Positions 6,613-15,229 are shown, numbered from the stretch's first letter. The stretch is 39,058 bases of DNA from Oscillospiraceae bacterium (GCA_018053145.1 JAGPMA010000020.1:1-39058), one strand, 5' to 3'. The notes: generated by a model not told the origin, from the sequence alone. Made by a program: numbers and translations.

Positions 6613-8127
6613 TTAATTAGCTCCGAAGTCTCTGCGGTCCGAATTTTGAAGCCGCCCGAAAAGTGCTGTTTCGTTGTAAAGCTTCTTCGCCAAATCTGAT
6701 GAGAAGCATCCGGCGAGAGCGCGCCATTTCCAATTGGTGCCGACAGTTGAGGGAATATTCATTCTTGCCTCGCTACCCAGACCGAGCAGATCTTGCATCT
6801 GCATCACGGCAAGATCCGCCACGCTTGCCCATGCCGCACGCATCATTCCCCAGTGAAATCCATCCCCGTCGTACAGGCGCAGGTATCGTTTTGCGTAGGT
6901 CACATCGTCAGGCGGGGCGGAGGCCATCCAGCCATTAATCGTGTCGTTATCATGTGTGCCGGTGTAAACGACGCAGTTCCGCTGATATTTATGCGGAAGA
7001 TAATCGCTTCCGCTGCTGTCACGGCTGTCAAATGCGAATTCCAGAATTTTCATTCCAGGATAGCCTGTGTACTCAAGAAGCTTGTGAACACTGGGTGTAA
7101 GAAAGCCCAAATCTTCAGCGATGATGTTACGGCATCCGAGCTTTTCATTGACTGTGCGAAAAAAATTCTCGCCCGGACCCGAGCGCCAGCAACCATTTTG
7201 AGCCGTGGTATCTCCATAGGGTATTGCATAGTAGGAATCAAAGCCGCGGAAATGATCTATACGCAGGATGTCATATATCCGGAACTGAAATTCAATCCGG
7301 CTTAGCCACCATGTATAGCCGTTTGCAGTCATGTAATCCCAGTTGAAAAGCGGATTGCCCCAAAGCTGTCCGTCCGGTGAAAAGCTGTCGGGAGGGCAGC
7401 CGGCCACTTCGGTTGGCTCTCCGTGTTCATTAAGCTGAAACTGCTCCGGATTTGACCACACGTCTACGCTGTCGCTTGAAACATAGATGGGTAGGTCACC
7501 GATGATGGAAATTCCATGTTGGTTGGCAAAAGCCTTTAAAGAGGTCCACTGCCTAAAAAAAAGATATTGAACGGCCTTCCAAAAATTCACTTCTTCAGCG
7601 AGTTCATTGCGTGCCTCCGTCATTGCTTGTGGGTCGCGCAGACGGTATTTTATGGGCCATTGGAGCCACGAAACGCCCCTATGTTTGCCTTTCAGCGCCA
7701 TAAACAAAGTGTAATCCTCGAGCCAAGTCGAGTGAGCTTTGCAAAAGTTGTCAAAATCACTCGGGAGATGTTCTAGCAGCCGGTGGCAGGCTTTTTGTAA
7801 AATTGGATATCGTCTCTCATAGAGCAGACCGTAATCAACACTTGACGAATCAGCGCCCCAGTCGAGGTCTTGATACTCCGAGGGATTTAAAAAATTCTCC
7901 GCCGCCAAGTCATCAAGATCAATAAAGTATGGATTGCCTGCGTAGGTAGAGAACGACTGATAGGGTGAATCCCCATAGCTTGTAGGGCCGACGGGCAGAA
8001 GCTGCCAGCAGGACTGTCCGGCCTCCGACAGAAAATGAACAAAATCCCGAGCAGACTGTCCCATGGTGCCGATACCGCACGGAGAGGGAAGTGCGGAAAT
8101 CGGCATTAAAACGCCGGCTTTTCTCAA
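6613..8127 (-). CDS. malQ: 4-alpha-glucanotransferase (amylomaltase)
   Basis: GH77 enzyme that transfers alpha-1,4-glucan segments between maltodextrins and releases glucose in the cytosol. All active-site motifs are visible: ILRIDHFRGF with the nucleophile Asp (about residue 291), AEDLG with the acid/base Glu (about 338) and THDNDT with the third Asp (about 393); the N-terminal LPSPCGIGTMG is also typical. A GTG at 8139 is possible, but the TTG at 8127 has AAGGGTGG at a proper distance and gives the usual short N-terminus (504 residues). It is the last gene of the minus-strand glucan locus, 155 nt after the LacI-type regulator, and fits processing of imported maltodextrins. Confidence 0.93.
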   Translation of the reverse strand: MRKAGVLMPISALPSPCGIGTMGQSARDFVHFLSEAGQSCWQLLPVGPTSYGDSPYQSFSTYAGNPYFIDLDDLAAENFLNPSEYQDLDWGADSSSVDYGLLYERRYPILQKACHRLLEHLPSDFDNFCKAHSTWLEDYTLFMALKGKHRGVSWLQWPIKYRLRDPQAMTEARNELAEEVNFWKAVQYLFFRQWTSLKAFANQHGISIIGDLPIYVSSDSVDVWSNPEQFQLNEHGEPTEVAGCPPDSFSPDGQLWGNPLFNWDYMTANGYTWWLSRIEFQFRIYDILRIDHFRGFDSYYAIPYGDTTAQNGCWRSGPGENFFRTVNEKLGCRNIIAEDLGFLTPSVHKLLEYTGYPGMKILEFAFDSRDSSGSDYLPHKYQRNCVVYTGTHDNDTINGWMASAPPDDVTYAKRYLRLYDGDGFHWGMMRAAWASVADLAVMQMQDLLGLGSEARMNIPSTVGTNWKWRALAGCFSSDLAKKLYNETALFGRLQNSDRRDFGAN

Positions 8128-8282
8128 TGAAATAACCACCCTTCATCTTTGAATAGTTTTGCTTAATCGCCCTCATAAGCATCATCTTTGCACGAGACGT
8201 GCTAAGATGCCGGCTTTGTTTTCCCAAACATGTCCAGAAAGCTCTGAAAGCAGCGCCCCCATATTTTGCCTAGCGTCTTTGC

Positions 8283-9305
8283 TTATATTGAAGACGGTTC
8301 CGCTAAAGTTATGACGCTTTCTCCCAATATCAACCCGAATGGAACAAGCTCATGAATCGGTTCGGTAGGCGCTTCTAGACTGCGAAGCAGTATTTCTGTT
8401 CCTCGCTCAGCTAAACGGCATGTGTCCTGCTGAATCGTAGCCAGCCGTGGAACGGAGTAACGGGCTGAAGAAATGCCATCATAACCGATAACGGAAATAT
8501 CCTCTGGCACTCGCTTTCCCCTGTCACAAATTGCCCTGATAACGCCAATTGCCATAACATCACTCATGGCAAAGATGGCCGTCATATCAGGATTTCGATC
8601 GAGCAGTCGTCCGGTAGCCGCATAGGCCTCCTGCATTGAAAAACGACAGGGCTCGCATTGCAATTCTTTGTCGAAGGGAATACCGTGATGTTCGAAGCTG
8701 GTACAGCAGCCTATAATACGACGATAACTGATTTGTGAAGAAGACCAGTTTCCGCCCAGCACGCCTATATGGCGGTGCCCACGCTCAATTAAGAAATCAA
8801 TCGCACGGGCGGCGGCAGCGGTATCGTCGGTTGATAGGCTGGACAAATTTGTTAAGTTCAGCTCTCGGGCAATGTTCGTCAACAGGACGCATGGCACCGA
8901 AAGGTCTATAAAGTCGGATTGGAAATACTCCATATCACCACCTAAAAACAGCACTCCCTGAGGCTTGTGTTCTCGGCAAAGCTGGATAGCAAAAACCACT
9001 TCATTGGCGTCTTCGTCCAAATAGTACACAGAAGTCTCACGATCGCTGTCCCGAAGCAATGACTGAATCTGCTCGAGGATGTCGGCGAATAACAGGTTCT
9101 GGGTCCCTTTCACCAGAATGGCGATATTGGAGCTTGTCAGCTGCTTGAGGTGCTTGGCGTTTGTGTTCAACTGGAAGCTGTGTTCCGCTACCACAGACTG
9201 CACCTTCTTTCGGGCTTCTTCGCTTACGGCGGGATGATTATTAAGCACACGGGATACAGTGCCGACGCCATACCCTGACAGCTGCGCGATATCTTTGATG
9301 GTCAT
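8283..9305 (-). CDS. LacI-family transcriptional regulator
   Basis: A 340-residue repressor-type protein. The N-terminal helix-turn-helix is typical (MTIKDIAQLSGYGVGTVSRVLNNH, residues 1-24 in outline), followed by the hinge and a periplasmic-binding-protein-like sensor domain ending in LATIQQD and GESV motifs seen in the family. An in-frame TTG at 9323 would add six residues, but GGAAGGAG lies inside that extension, so the ATG at 9305 is the start. It sits between the permease genes and malQ in the same direction and probably binds the palindrome before the solute-binding-protein gene. The effector is probably a maltodextrin or phosphosugar, which is an inference. Confidence 0.9.
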   Translation of the reverse strand: MTIKDIAQLSGYGVGTVSRVLNNHPAVSEEARKKVQSVVAEHSFQLNTNAKHLKQLTSSNIAILVKGTQNLLFADILEQIQSLLRDSDRETSVYYLDEDANEVVFAIQLCREHKPQGVLFLGGDMEYFQSDFIDLSVPCVLLTNIARELNLTNLSSLSTDDTAAAARAIDFLIERGHRHIGVLGGNWSSSQISYRRIIGCCTSFEHHGIPFDKELQCEPCRFSMQEAYAATGRLLDRNPDMTAIFAMSDVMAIGVIRAICDRGKRVPEDISVIGYDGISSARYSVPRLATIQQDTCRLAERGTEILLRSLEAPTEPIHELVPFGLILGESVITLAEPSSI

Positions 9306-9358
9306 TTGGAGGGCTCCTTCCAATACTGGGATGACAAATTTGGATGTCGGTGATTATT

Positions 9359-10198
9359 TTACCCTTTTACCGCACCGGCGGCAACCCCCTTTACAATGTG
9401 TTTCTGAGAAGAAAGGTAAAAAACGATTACGGGAATTACTGCCATGATTAAAGCCGCCATAATGGCGCCCATATCAACACGGCCGTAGCTGCCTTTCATA
9501 TACTGAATCACAATGGCAATCGTTTTATATTTGGTTGTGTCAAGTGTGAGGTAAGGCAAAAGGAAGTCGTTCCAAATCCACATAGTTTCCAAGATGCCCA
9601 CAGAGATGTAAGTCGGCTTCATGATCGGAAGAACGACCAAAAAAAACATACGAATTGGAGAGCAGCCGTCAATCAGTGCCGCCTCCTCAATTTCAATGGG
9701 AATAGCTTTTACAAATCCGCAGAACATAAACACCGAAAGCCCTGCTCCAAAACCCAGATAAATGATGATTAGTCCCCACGGTGTTCCCAGACCAAGACGG
9801 TCTGTAACAAGTGAGAGTGTAAACATGACCATTTGAAATGGAACCACCATTGAAAAAACGCATAGTATATACGCAAGCTTTGTAAAGCGGGTGTGAACGC
9901 GTGTAATATACCAGGCAAACATGGAGGTGCAGATCAGTATTACCAATACCGAGCAGATGGTAATAAAGACAGTCCAGCCCACAGCTTTAAGAAAATCGTA
10001 CTGGTTGATGGAATTGGCATAGTTCTCGAAACCTACAAATGTTTTTTCGTTGGGAAGCGTGAAAGGCTCAATGTTTATAAACGCTTTCTTTTTAAATGAA
10101 TTAAAGAGGACTATGATGACCGGAATAATATAGACGAGGCTGATAAATGAAAAAAGCCCTGTGCCAAGGCCATTTTTAAGCTTTTTCCTTTTGCTCAT
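9359..10198 (-). CDS. Carbohydrate ABC transporter permease, MalG type
   Basis: Inner subunit of an ABC importer, 279 residues with six hydrophobic helices. The cytoplasmic EAA loop that contacts the ATPase is clear: EEAALIDGCSPIRMFFLVVLP. The C-terminus (KGVAAGAVKG) is the common ending of MalG-like permeases. The start codon overlaps the stop of the MalF-type gene (ATGA), with GGGAGGTG upstream, so the two are translationally coupled. Confidence 0.92.
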   Translation of the reverse strand: MSKRKKLKNGLGTGLFSFISLVYIIPVIIVLFNSFKKKAFINIEPFTLPNEKTFVGFENYANSINQYDFLKAVGWTVFITICSVLVILICTSMFAWYITRVHTRFTKLAYILCVFSMVVPFQMVMFTLSLVTDRLGLGTPWGLIIIYLGFGAGLSVFMFCGFVKAIPIEIEEAALIDGCSPIRMFFLVVLPIMKPTYISVGILETMWIWNDFLLPYLTLDTTKYKTIAIVIQYMKGSYGRVDMGAIMAALIMAVIPVIVFYLSSQKHIVKGVAAGAVKG

Positions 10199-11037
10199 TG
10201 CTGCACCTCCCTGGAACGGGTCATCTTTAACTGAATTAGCCCGATTCCAACAACCAGAATAAAGAACAGTACGGCCTTTGCCTGGCCAACGCCTTCCCAG
10301 CCGGTTCGTCCGTAGAACGTGTTAAAGATATTCAATGCCAACAGTTCTGACATTTGCGAAGGTTCACCCGCCGTCAGCGAAAGGTTTTGATCAAATAGCT
10401 TGAAACCATTAGTTATGGATAAAAAGGTGCAGATTGTAATTGCCGGCATCATCATGGGAATAGTGACGTTCCACAGCTTTTGCCAGCCGGTTGCTCCGTC
10501 TATTGCGGCGGCCTCGCTGAGCTCTCCGGGAATGGACTGAAGCCCCGCAATGTATATAATCATCATATAGCCAATTTGCTGCCATCCCACCAAAATGACC
10601 AGCCCCCAAAAGCCGTATTTCTCGCTGAGTGCCAGCGCAGCATTAAAATGCGCGAGAATACCGTTGAATATCAATTGCCAGATATACCCCAGAACGATTC
10701 CGCCTATCAGATTTGGCATAAAAAACACAGTTCGAAAGAGATTTGTGCCCTTCATTTTTTGGGTCAACGCCATAGCTATGGCGAACGCAATAATGTTTGT
10801 AACGAGTAGAGAAACAACTGCAAAGGCGGCCGTATACCAGAATGCATGTTGAAATATTGTGTCTTCCAATGCTCTGACGAAATTCGAAAAGCCAACAATC
10901 TTTGCGTCAGTGACCGTTGTGAACTTGCATAATGACAACCACAGCCCCATTAGAAACGGGACAATGAATCCGATAACAAAGGCCGCAAACGTAGGAATGA
11001 TGAATATAGGAGCATAACGTTTTATCGTTTTTTCCAC
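10195..11037 (-). CDS. Carbohydrate ABC transporter permease, MalF type
   Basis: The partner permease, 280 residues with six hydrophobic helices and the EAA loop SEAAAIDGATGWQKLWNVTIP. It is of the short (UgpA/MsmF-like) class without the extra N-terminal region of enteric MalF. The frame begins at GTG (11037); the ribosome site is weak, and no better in-frame start was seen. It follows the binding-protein gene after a 250-nt gap that contains a terminator-like stem, so it is probably expressed at a lower level than the binding protein. Confidence 0.9.
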   Translation of the reverse strand: MEKTIKRYAPIFIIPTFAAFVIGFIVPFLMGLWLSLCKFTTVTDAKIVGFSNFVRALEDTIFQHAFWYTAAFAVVSLLVTNIIAFAIAMALTQKMKGTNLFRTVFFMPNLIGGIVLGYIWQLIFNGILAHFNAALALSEKYGFWGLVILVGWQQIGYMMIIYIAGLQSIPGELSEAAAIDGATGWQKLWNVTIPMMMPAITICTFLSITNGFKLFDQNLSLTAGEPSQMSELLALNIFNTFYGRTGWEGVGQAKAVLFFILVVGIGLIQLKMTRSREVQQ

Positions 11038-11118
11038 GGGACCACGTATAATGGAATCATCCTGATATGGAGTCTTCCATTAATTTTCCCCTTTCATAAT
11101 AGTGGTTATACTGCATGG

Positions 11119-11182
11119 CAGTAGCTACACACTTGATATAATTGATATGACCATGTCTTCATGGTTCGTAAAGTGGCTACTG
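11119..11182 (-). other. Long-range stem in the permease leader
   Basis: CAGTAGCTAC (11119-11128) pairs with GTGGCTACTG (11173-11182) with one G-U, enclosing about 44 nt. It lies between the intercistronic terminator and the MalF-type gene and may structure the leader RNA. Low significance alone. Confidence 0.3.
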
Positions 11183-11201
11183 GAACGCCAGCAATAAGCA
11201 T

Positions 11202-11268
11202 GCTACAAAAAACTTAAGGCAACACCGCGCAACACCCACTTCTGCTGTGCTAATTGCGCGGTGTTGCC
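11202..11268 (-). terminator. Intercistronic terminator between binding protein and permeases
   Basis: A perfect 15-bp GC-rich stem (11254-11268 with 11218-11232), 21-nt loop, and on the minus strand a TTAAGTTTTTTG tail. It starts 19 nt after the binding-protein stop. Such elements after sugar-binding-protein genes cause partial termination or protect the mRNA end, giving more binding protein than permease. Confidence 0.75.
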
Positions 11269-11287
11269 ATAGATATTTGCTTATAAC

Positions 11288-12604
11288 TTAGCCGTTGGCA
11301 GCTGCATATTCGGTTGCCCACCCATCGACAAAAGCGGTAAAGACCTTTTTCCAACCATCATCGGTCTGATCTGCTGCATAGGAAGTCAGAGCGGACCCGA
11401 CGCCGTTTTTCCACTGCTCGGACGGCATGGTTGTAAAGTTCCAGGATACGGGGGTATATCCGTTTGCAACGTAATCATTTGCAATGTTTACCAGAGGATT
11501 AGAGGACTTCAAGTTGCCTTTAAAAGGTATTACAAAGCCCATGGTATCACAAAGTGCCTTTGTACCGGCATCGGAAGAAACACACCAGTAAATGAAGTCC
11601 AGTGTAGCCTTGATATCCTCCTCAGACGCCTTGTTGTTTACACACCAATAGTTTTCTGTTCCAGTGCAGAGCCCCTGCTTCTCTTCGCCCTGAGCGCCGA
11701 TGTAGATGGGGAGCATGCCAAGATTGTCATCTCCAAGGTCTTTGACGTCATTATAAGCCCAGGTTCCATTCTGATAGAAAACTGCCTGCCCGGTTACGAA
11801 TTCAGCAGTTGCATCATCGCCGGTTTTTGTAGAAAGAAGTGCTGGGGCACAGGTTGCGTTATTTATATAGAGGTCCCAAATTGCACGATAATCGTCAAGA
11901 TATGTGCCTTTAATTGCGGCGGTAGAATCAATGCCGTCCGCCTTGTATTCATAGTAGATGGGCAGATTGGCAAGATGGGTCTTAAAGCGCCAGTCGGAGG
12001 ACCCGTCCATTCCGGCAGATGTAAATGCGGAGAATCCAAGTTCTGTTTTGCGAGCGGTAATGTCCTCCACGACTTTTTTGAGATCCGCAAAATTCTTAAT
12101 GTCGTCTGCGGTATATCCTGCCTTGGTAAGAAGTTCCTTGTTATAAATAATGCCATAGCTTTCAATAACATAGGCAATACCGGCAGTTTTAGTTCCATCC
12201 TTAAGCGCAAACTGCTCTGAGGAGAGCTCTCCTGCAAGCTGTGAGCCAGCAAGATCATAGCAATAGTCTTTCCATGAAGCAAGGCCCACCGGTCCGTTAA
12301 CCTGGAATAATGTCGGGGCATTGGTTTTGGACATCTCAGACTTCAATGTTGTTTCGTACTGTCCCGAAGCGGCTGTCTTCACAGTAGCTTCAATACCGGT
12401 TTCTGCTGTGTACTCTTTTGCAAGTGTCTGCCAGTCTGCATCCTGCTCTGGCTTAAAATTGAGATAATAAACTTTGCCTGTTTCAGCGGGTTTTGCGGAT
12501 TCAGCTGATGTGTCAGTACTTGCAGCTGGGTTTTGCTTTCCGCAGCCGGCCAGTAAAGCGATTACCATCATGGCGGCAAGAATCAGGGCTAGAAGCTTTT
12601 TCAT
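11288..12604 (-). CDS. Extracellular solute-binding lipoprotein (family 1, MalE-like)
   Basis: Surface-anchored receptor of the sugar ABC importer, 438 residues. A lipoprotein signal peptide ends in the lipobox LLAGC with Cys21, followed by an Ala/Ser-rich linker and the periplasmic-binding-protein type fold. Features usual for the family are visible, for example the GIPY-like AIAYVIESYGIIYNKELLTKAG and the FVTGQAVFYQNGTW segment. An in-frame ATG at 12619 contains the GAGGAGG ribosome site, so the ATG at 12604 is the start. It is first in the locus, directly downstream of a strong promoter and LacI-type operator. Together with malQ the likely ligand is an alpha-glucan oligosaccharide. Confidence 0.92.
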   Translation of the reverse strand: MKKLLALILAAMMVIALLAGCGKQNPAASTDTSAESAKPAETGKVYYLNFKPEQDADWQTLAKEYTAETGIEATVKTAASGQYETTLKSEMSKTNAPTLFQVNGPVGLASWKDYCYDLAGSQLAGELSSEQFALKDGTKTAGIAYVIESYGIIYNKELLTKAGYTADDIKNFADLKKVVEDITARKTELGFSAFTSAGMDGSSDWRFKTHLANLPIYYEYKADGIDSTAAIKGTYLDDYRAIWDLYINNATCAPALLSTKTGDDATAEFVTGQAVFYQNGTWAYNDVKDLGDDNLGMLPIYIGAQGEEKQGLCTGTENYWCVNNKASEEDIKATLDFIYWCVSSDAGTKALCDTMGFVIPFKGNLKSSNPLVNIANDYVANGYTPVSWNFTTMPSEQWKNGVGSALTSYAADQTDDGWKKVFTAFVDGWATEYAAANG

Positions 12605-12637
12605 TTTTTTCCTCCTCATATATTGTACTTCATAAAT

Positions 12638-12659
12638 AGAATGGAAACGTTTCCACTCT
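12638..12659. promoter_or_regulatory. LacI-family operator
   Basis: A 22-bp palindrome centred on TGGAAACGTTTCCA (12642-12655), whose outer arms differ at a single pair. The central CG dyad flanked by AAA/TTT is the classical LacI-family operator form. It lies 12-33 bp downstream of the -10 box, at the transcription start, an arrangement that gives repression. A CcpA cre site is a possible alternative reading, but the strong symmetry and the local LacI gene favour a dedicated operator. Confidence 0.8.
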
Positions 12660-12670
12660 GTTATATAATC

Positions 12671-12699
12671 ATATTACACATAGTGCCGGATAATTTCAA
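12671..12699 (-). promoter_or_regulatory. Promoter of the glucan-uptake locus
   Basis: Minus-strand TTGAAA (12694-12699), 17-nt spacer, TAATAT (12671-12676). Confidence 0.75.
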
Positions 12700-12931
12700 G
12701 AATATTTTTGTCAGAATGGTCAGTTTTGTTGAATTGGTAAAAATGACATGTAATTTTTGTATATTCAGACGGGACATCGTAGAAAATGTGAGAACAAAAA
12801 ACAAATGTCAAGCCTTTAATTTTTTTAGTCGAGATAGAAATAGATATAACGGACTTTATATGAAGTTCGTTTTACATTTACAAAACAATTACGCAAGCAA
12901 ATAGCGCCTCATATCACTACCCGTTTTCACC
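12700..12931. other. Gene-free stretch
   Basis: A+T-rich sequence between the glucan promoter and the sigma-factor remnant. The 93-codon plus-strand frame running from 12623 to 12904 overlaps the promoter and operator and has no ribosome site, so it is not considered a gene. No structure was recognised. Confidence 0.45.
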
Positions 12932-13009
12932 TCAGTCCCTATCGTCCTCCAGCGCTTTTTTCAGCTTTTCCAAGGCTTTTTTCTCTATGCGCGATACATA
13001 TGAGCGCGC
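12932..13009 (-). pseudogene. C-terminal remnant of a sporulation sigma factor (SigK/SigE type)
   Basis: The minus strand reads ARSYVSRIEKKALEKLKKAL and five further residues before a TGA. RSYVSRIEKKAL is the recognition helix of region 4.2 in late sporulation sigma factors. Only 25 codons are left; the frame upstream (codons before GCG at 13009) bears no sigma-factor resemblance. The break coincides with the first copy of an 11-bp direct repeat. Either a recombination event cut the gene, or this is the displaced 3' end of a sigma gene interrupted by an element as in skin-type sigK loci. Confidence 0.75.
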
Positions 13010-13010
13010 A

Positions 13011-13098
13011 TAATGTAAGTGATTGCTGCAAAGCCTTGATAATCGAGACTTAATTAGACATCAAACGACAAGGAATATAACCTCGTCTAATGTAAGTG
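13011..13098. repeat. 11-bp direct repeat flanking the sigma-remnant break
   Basis: TAATGTAAGTG occurs at 13011-13021 and again at 13088-13098. The first copy starts one base after sigma-factor homology ends. It may be a recombination core or a chance match; see findings. Confidence 0.5.
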
Positions 13099-13158
13099 CC
13101 GGTAAAATAAAAATATTAACGGTGGTCATCCATCATTATGACGGAATATGGACAAGCT

Positions 13159-13195
13159 AAAATACATGGCACTCAGACGGAGCGCCATGTATTTT
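13159..13195. terminator. Inverted repeat, possible terminator
   Basis: AAAATACATGGC (13159-13170) and GCCATGTATTTT (13184-13195) form a perfect 12-bp stem with a 13-nt loop. A+T at the base of the stem gives it a terminator look on both strands, but no intact gene ends here, so it may be a relic. Confidence 0.45.
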
Positions 13196-13308
13196 CTTTG
13201 GATAGCACTAAACCGCTAAGTGGAGGCGATATAAACTGAACTACTTTCATAAATGATGCTTCAAGGACACAATGGCCCCCAACAAATTAAACTTTTACAA
13301 AATGTATG

Positions 13309-13437
13309 TCAATTGCTTTGTTAACCATTCTTCAACATACTCCGCCACCATTTTGACCATCGGGGAAGCATCGTCACCACGATAATAGCTGTCAAAGCAT
13401 AGTGAGGTTACGGACAAGTTACAAGAAATTAGTACGC
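13309..13437 (-). pseudogene. Possible C-terminal remnant of an unidentified gene
   Basis: One minus-strand frame reads SYYRGDDASPMVKMVAEYVE and then EWLTKQLTYIL before a TAA at 13309-13311. It is about 40 codons long with protein-like composition, and the 'R..D..SP..K' pattern recalls the C-terminal end of LysR-type sensor domains, but this is weak. No start codon with a ribosome site was seen. It is recorded as a possible gene relic in a region that also holds a sigma-factor relic. Confidence 0.3.
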
Positions 13438-13449
13438 TTACAGTAGGTT

Positions 13450-13499
13450 GACAAAAACAAAATCGCTGAATCTCTTCAAAATCAGAGATTCAGCGATTT
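13450..13499 (-). terminator. guaA: Terminator of guaA
   Basis: A perfect 16-bp stem (13484-13499 with 13460-13475), 8-nt loop, then TTTTGTTTTTG on the minus strand, immediately after the guaA stop codon. Confidence 0.9.
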
Positions 13500-13505
13500 G
13501 AATAC

Positions 13506-15035
13506 TTATTCCCACTCCACAGTGGCCGGTGGTTTTCCGCTTATGTCATAGACGACGCGTCCCGCACCCTTAACTTCGTTTGAGATTCTTGACGAAATTC
13601 TCGAAAGCAGGCTGTGCGAAAGCGGGGCGTACTCGGCTGTCATAAAGTCGCTGGTGATAACGGCTCTGACCGCAATTACATCGTCGTATTTGCGCTCGTC
13701 ACCGGCAACACCAACTGACCGAACACCGGGCAGAACAGCAAAATACTGGCTCGGAGGATTCTTCATTTTTCCGATTTCCTCACACACTATGCTGTCAGCC
13801 TCACGGAGAATTCCGAGCTTTTCGGGTGTTATTTCGCCTAACACGCGCACAGCAAGGCCCGGGCCAGGGAACGGCTGGCGGTCAACAAGCGTATCGGGAA
13901 GCTTGAGCTTTCTGCCGAGAGCACGCACCTCGTCTTTAAACAGGCCTCTTAGCGGCTCGATAAGCCCCTCAAAACCAATATTTTCCGGCAAGCCGCCTAC
14001 ATTATGGTGGCTCTTTATAGTTGCGGTTGTGCCGCCGCCGGATTCAACGACATCGGGATAAATAGTGCCCTGTGCCAAAAACGGAATGTCGCCAAGCTCT
14101 TTCGCTTGCTCCTGAAACACCTCGACGAATTCTTTCCCGATTATCTTGCGCTTTTTTTCGGAATCGGCTACACCTTTAAGTTCACGAAGGAAGCGCTCTG
14201 CAGCGTTTACTCTGATAAAGTTGAGCTGCCTGTTGGCAAAGACAGCTTCTATCTGGTCGCCCTCATTTTTCCGCATCAGACCGTGATCAACGAAAACGCA
14301 GGTTAGCTTTCCGGGAACAGCCTTTTCAATAAGCGCCGCGCACACAGAGGAATCAACTCCGCCGCTTAGCGCAAGCAGAATTTCCTTGTCCCCTACTTTT
14401 TTCCTGATGTCGGCAGCAGCTGCCTCAAGATAATCGTCAATATTATAATCACCTTTGGCTTTGCAAATATTATATAGAAAGTTCTTCAGAACCTCTGTTC
14501 CCCTGTCGGTATGTCTGACCTCTGGGTGAAACTGAACAGCGTACAATCCGCGTTCTTCGCAGATGCAAGCGGCATTTTTACAATGTGCTGTTGACGCAAC
14601 GCACGAAAAGCCCTCGGGCAAATCACGAACCATATCGCCGTGACTCATCAGGGTCATGGCGTTTTCTGAAAGTCCGTCAAAAAGATTATGTCCGGTCTGC
14701 AGCTTTGTGCGGATTCTTCCGTATTCGCCGCCGCCTAATCCCGAGGTTACATTTCCGCCAAGTGTGTGACACATAAGCTGCATACCGTAGCAAATTCCAA
14801 GCACAGGAATGCCCATGGAGAAAATTTTCGGATCGCATTTCGGTGCATCCTCGCCATAAACGCTTTTTGGTCCGCCTGTGAGGATAAGCCCAATGGGTGC
14901 GATTTTCCGTATCTCGTCGGCGCTGATGTTTCCGGCTTTAATCTCCGAATAGACCAGAAGCTGTCTTACGCGCGAAGCAATCAGCTCCTTATATTGACCG
15001 CCAAAATCAAGAACCAGTACCGTTTCGTTTTTCAT
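13506..15035 (-). CDS. guaA: GMP synthase (glutamine-hydrolysing)
   Basis: Converts XMP to GMP using ATP and glutamine, the last step of guanine nucleotide synthesis. The N-terminal class I glutamine amidotransferase domain has the catalytic triad: Cys82 in GICYGMQ, His170 and Glu172 in QFHPEV. The ATP pyrophosphatase domain has the PP-loop LSGGVDSSV (from about residue 223), and the C-terminal dimerisation domain ends PPATVEWE as in bacterial GuaA. The length of 509 residues is normal. ATG with GAAGAGG upstream. It is a single-gene unit; no guanine riboswitch or PurR-like site was recognised upstream. A TATAAT (15077-15082) is a likely -10, with a poor -35. Confidence 0.97.
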   Translation of the reverse strand: MKNETVLVLDFGGQYKELIASRVRQLLVYSEIKAGNISADEIRKIAPIGLILTGGPKSVYGEDAPKCDPKIFSMGIPVLGICYGMQLMCHTLGGNVTSGLGGGEYGRIRTKLQTGHNLFDGLSENAMTLMSHGDMVRDLPEGFSCVASTAHCKNAACICEERGLYAVQFHPEVRHTDRGTEVLKNFLYNICKAKGDYNIDDYLEAAAADIRKKVGDKEILLALSGGVDSSVCAALIEKAVPGKLTCVFVDHGLMRKNEGDQIEAVFANRQLNFIRVNAAERFLRELKGVADSEKKRKIIGKEFVEVFQEQAKELGDIPFLAQGTIYPDVVESGGGTTATIKSHHNVGGLPENIGFEGLIEPLRGLFKDEVRALGRKLKLPDTLVDRQPFPGPGLAVRVLGEITPEKLGILREADSIVCEEIGKMKNPPSQYFAVLPGVRSVGVAGDERKYDDVIAVRAVITSDFMTAEYAPLSHSLLSRISSRISNEVKGAGRVVYDISGKPPATVEWE

Positions 15036-15229
15036 AAGCTCAAACCTCTTCAGTCAAGTTAATCAATGTAATACGCATTATATAACATTTTTCATCATAT
15101 TAAAACCCTGCTTGTATCATAATTTTATCAAGCAAAAACGCCCGTCAGTTGGTTACAAATCATAAAAACGGCTTATTTGTCAAATTGCGGCGCAGAATTG
15201 TCGGCAATTTCGCCATACCACACCAGCTT

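Noticed and set aside
12638-12659. CcpA cre site
   Set aside because: The site does overlap the cre-type core, but its extended symmetry and the local LacI-family gene fit a dedicated operator better. CcpA binding is not excluded.
12623-12904. 93-codon plus-strand open frame
   Set aside because: It runs over the promoter and operator of the glucan locus, has no ribosome site and no recognisable protein features.
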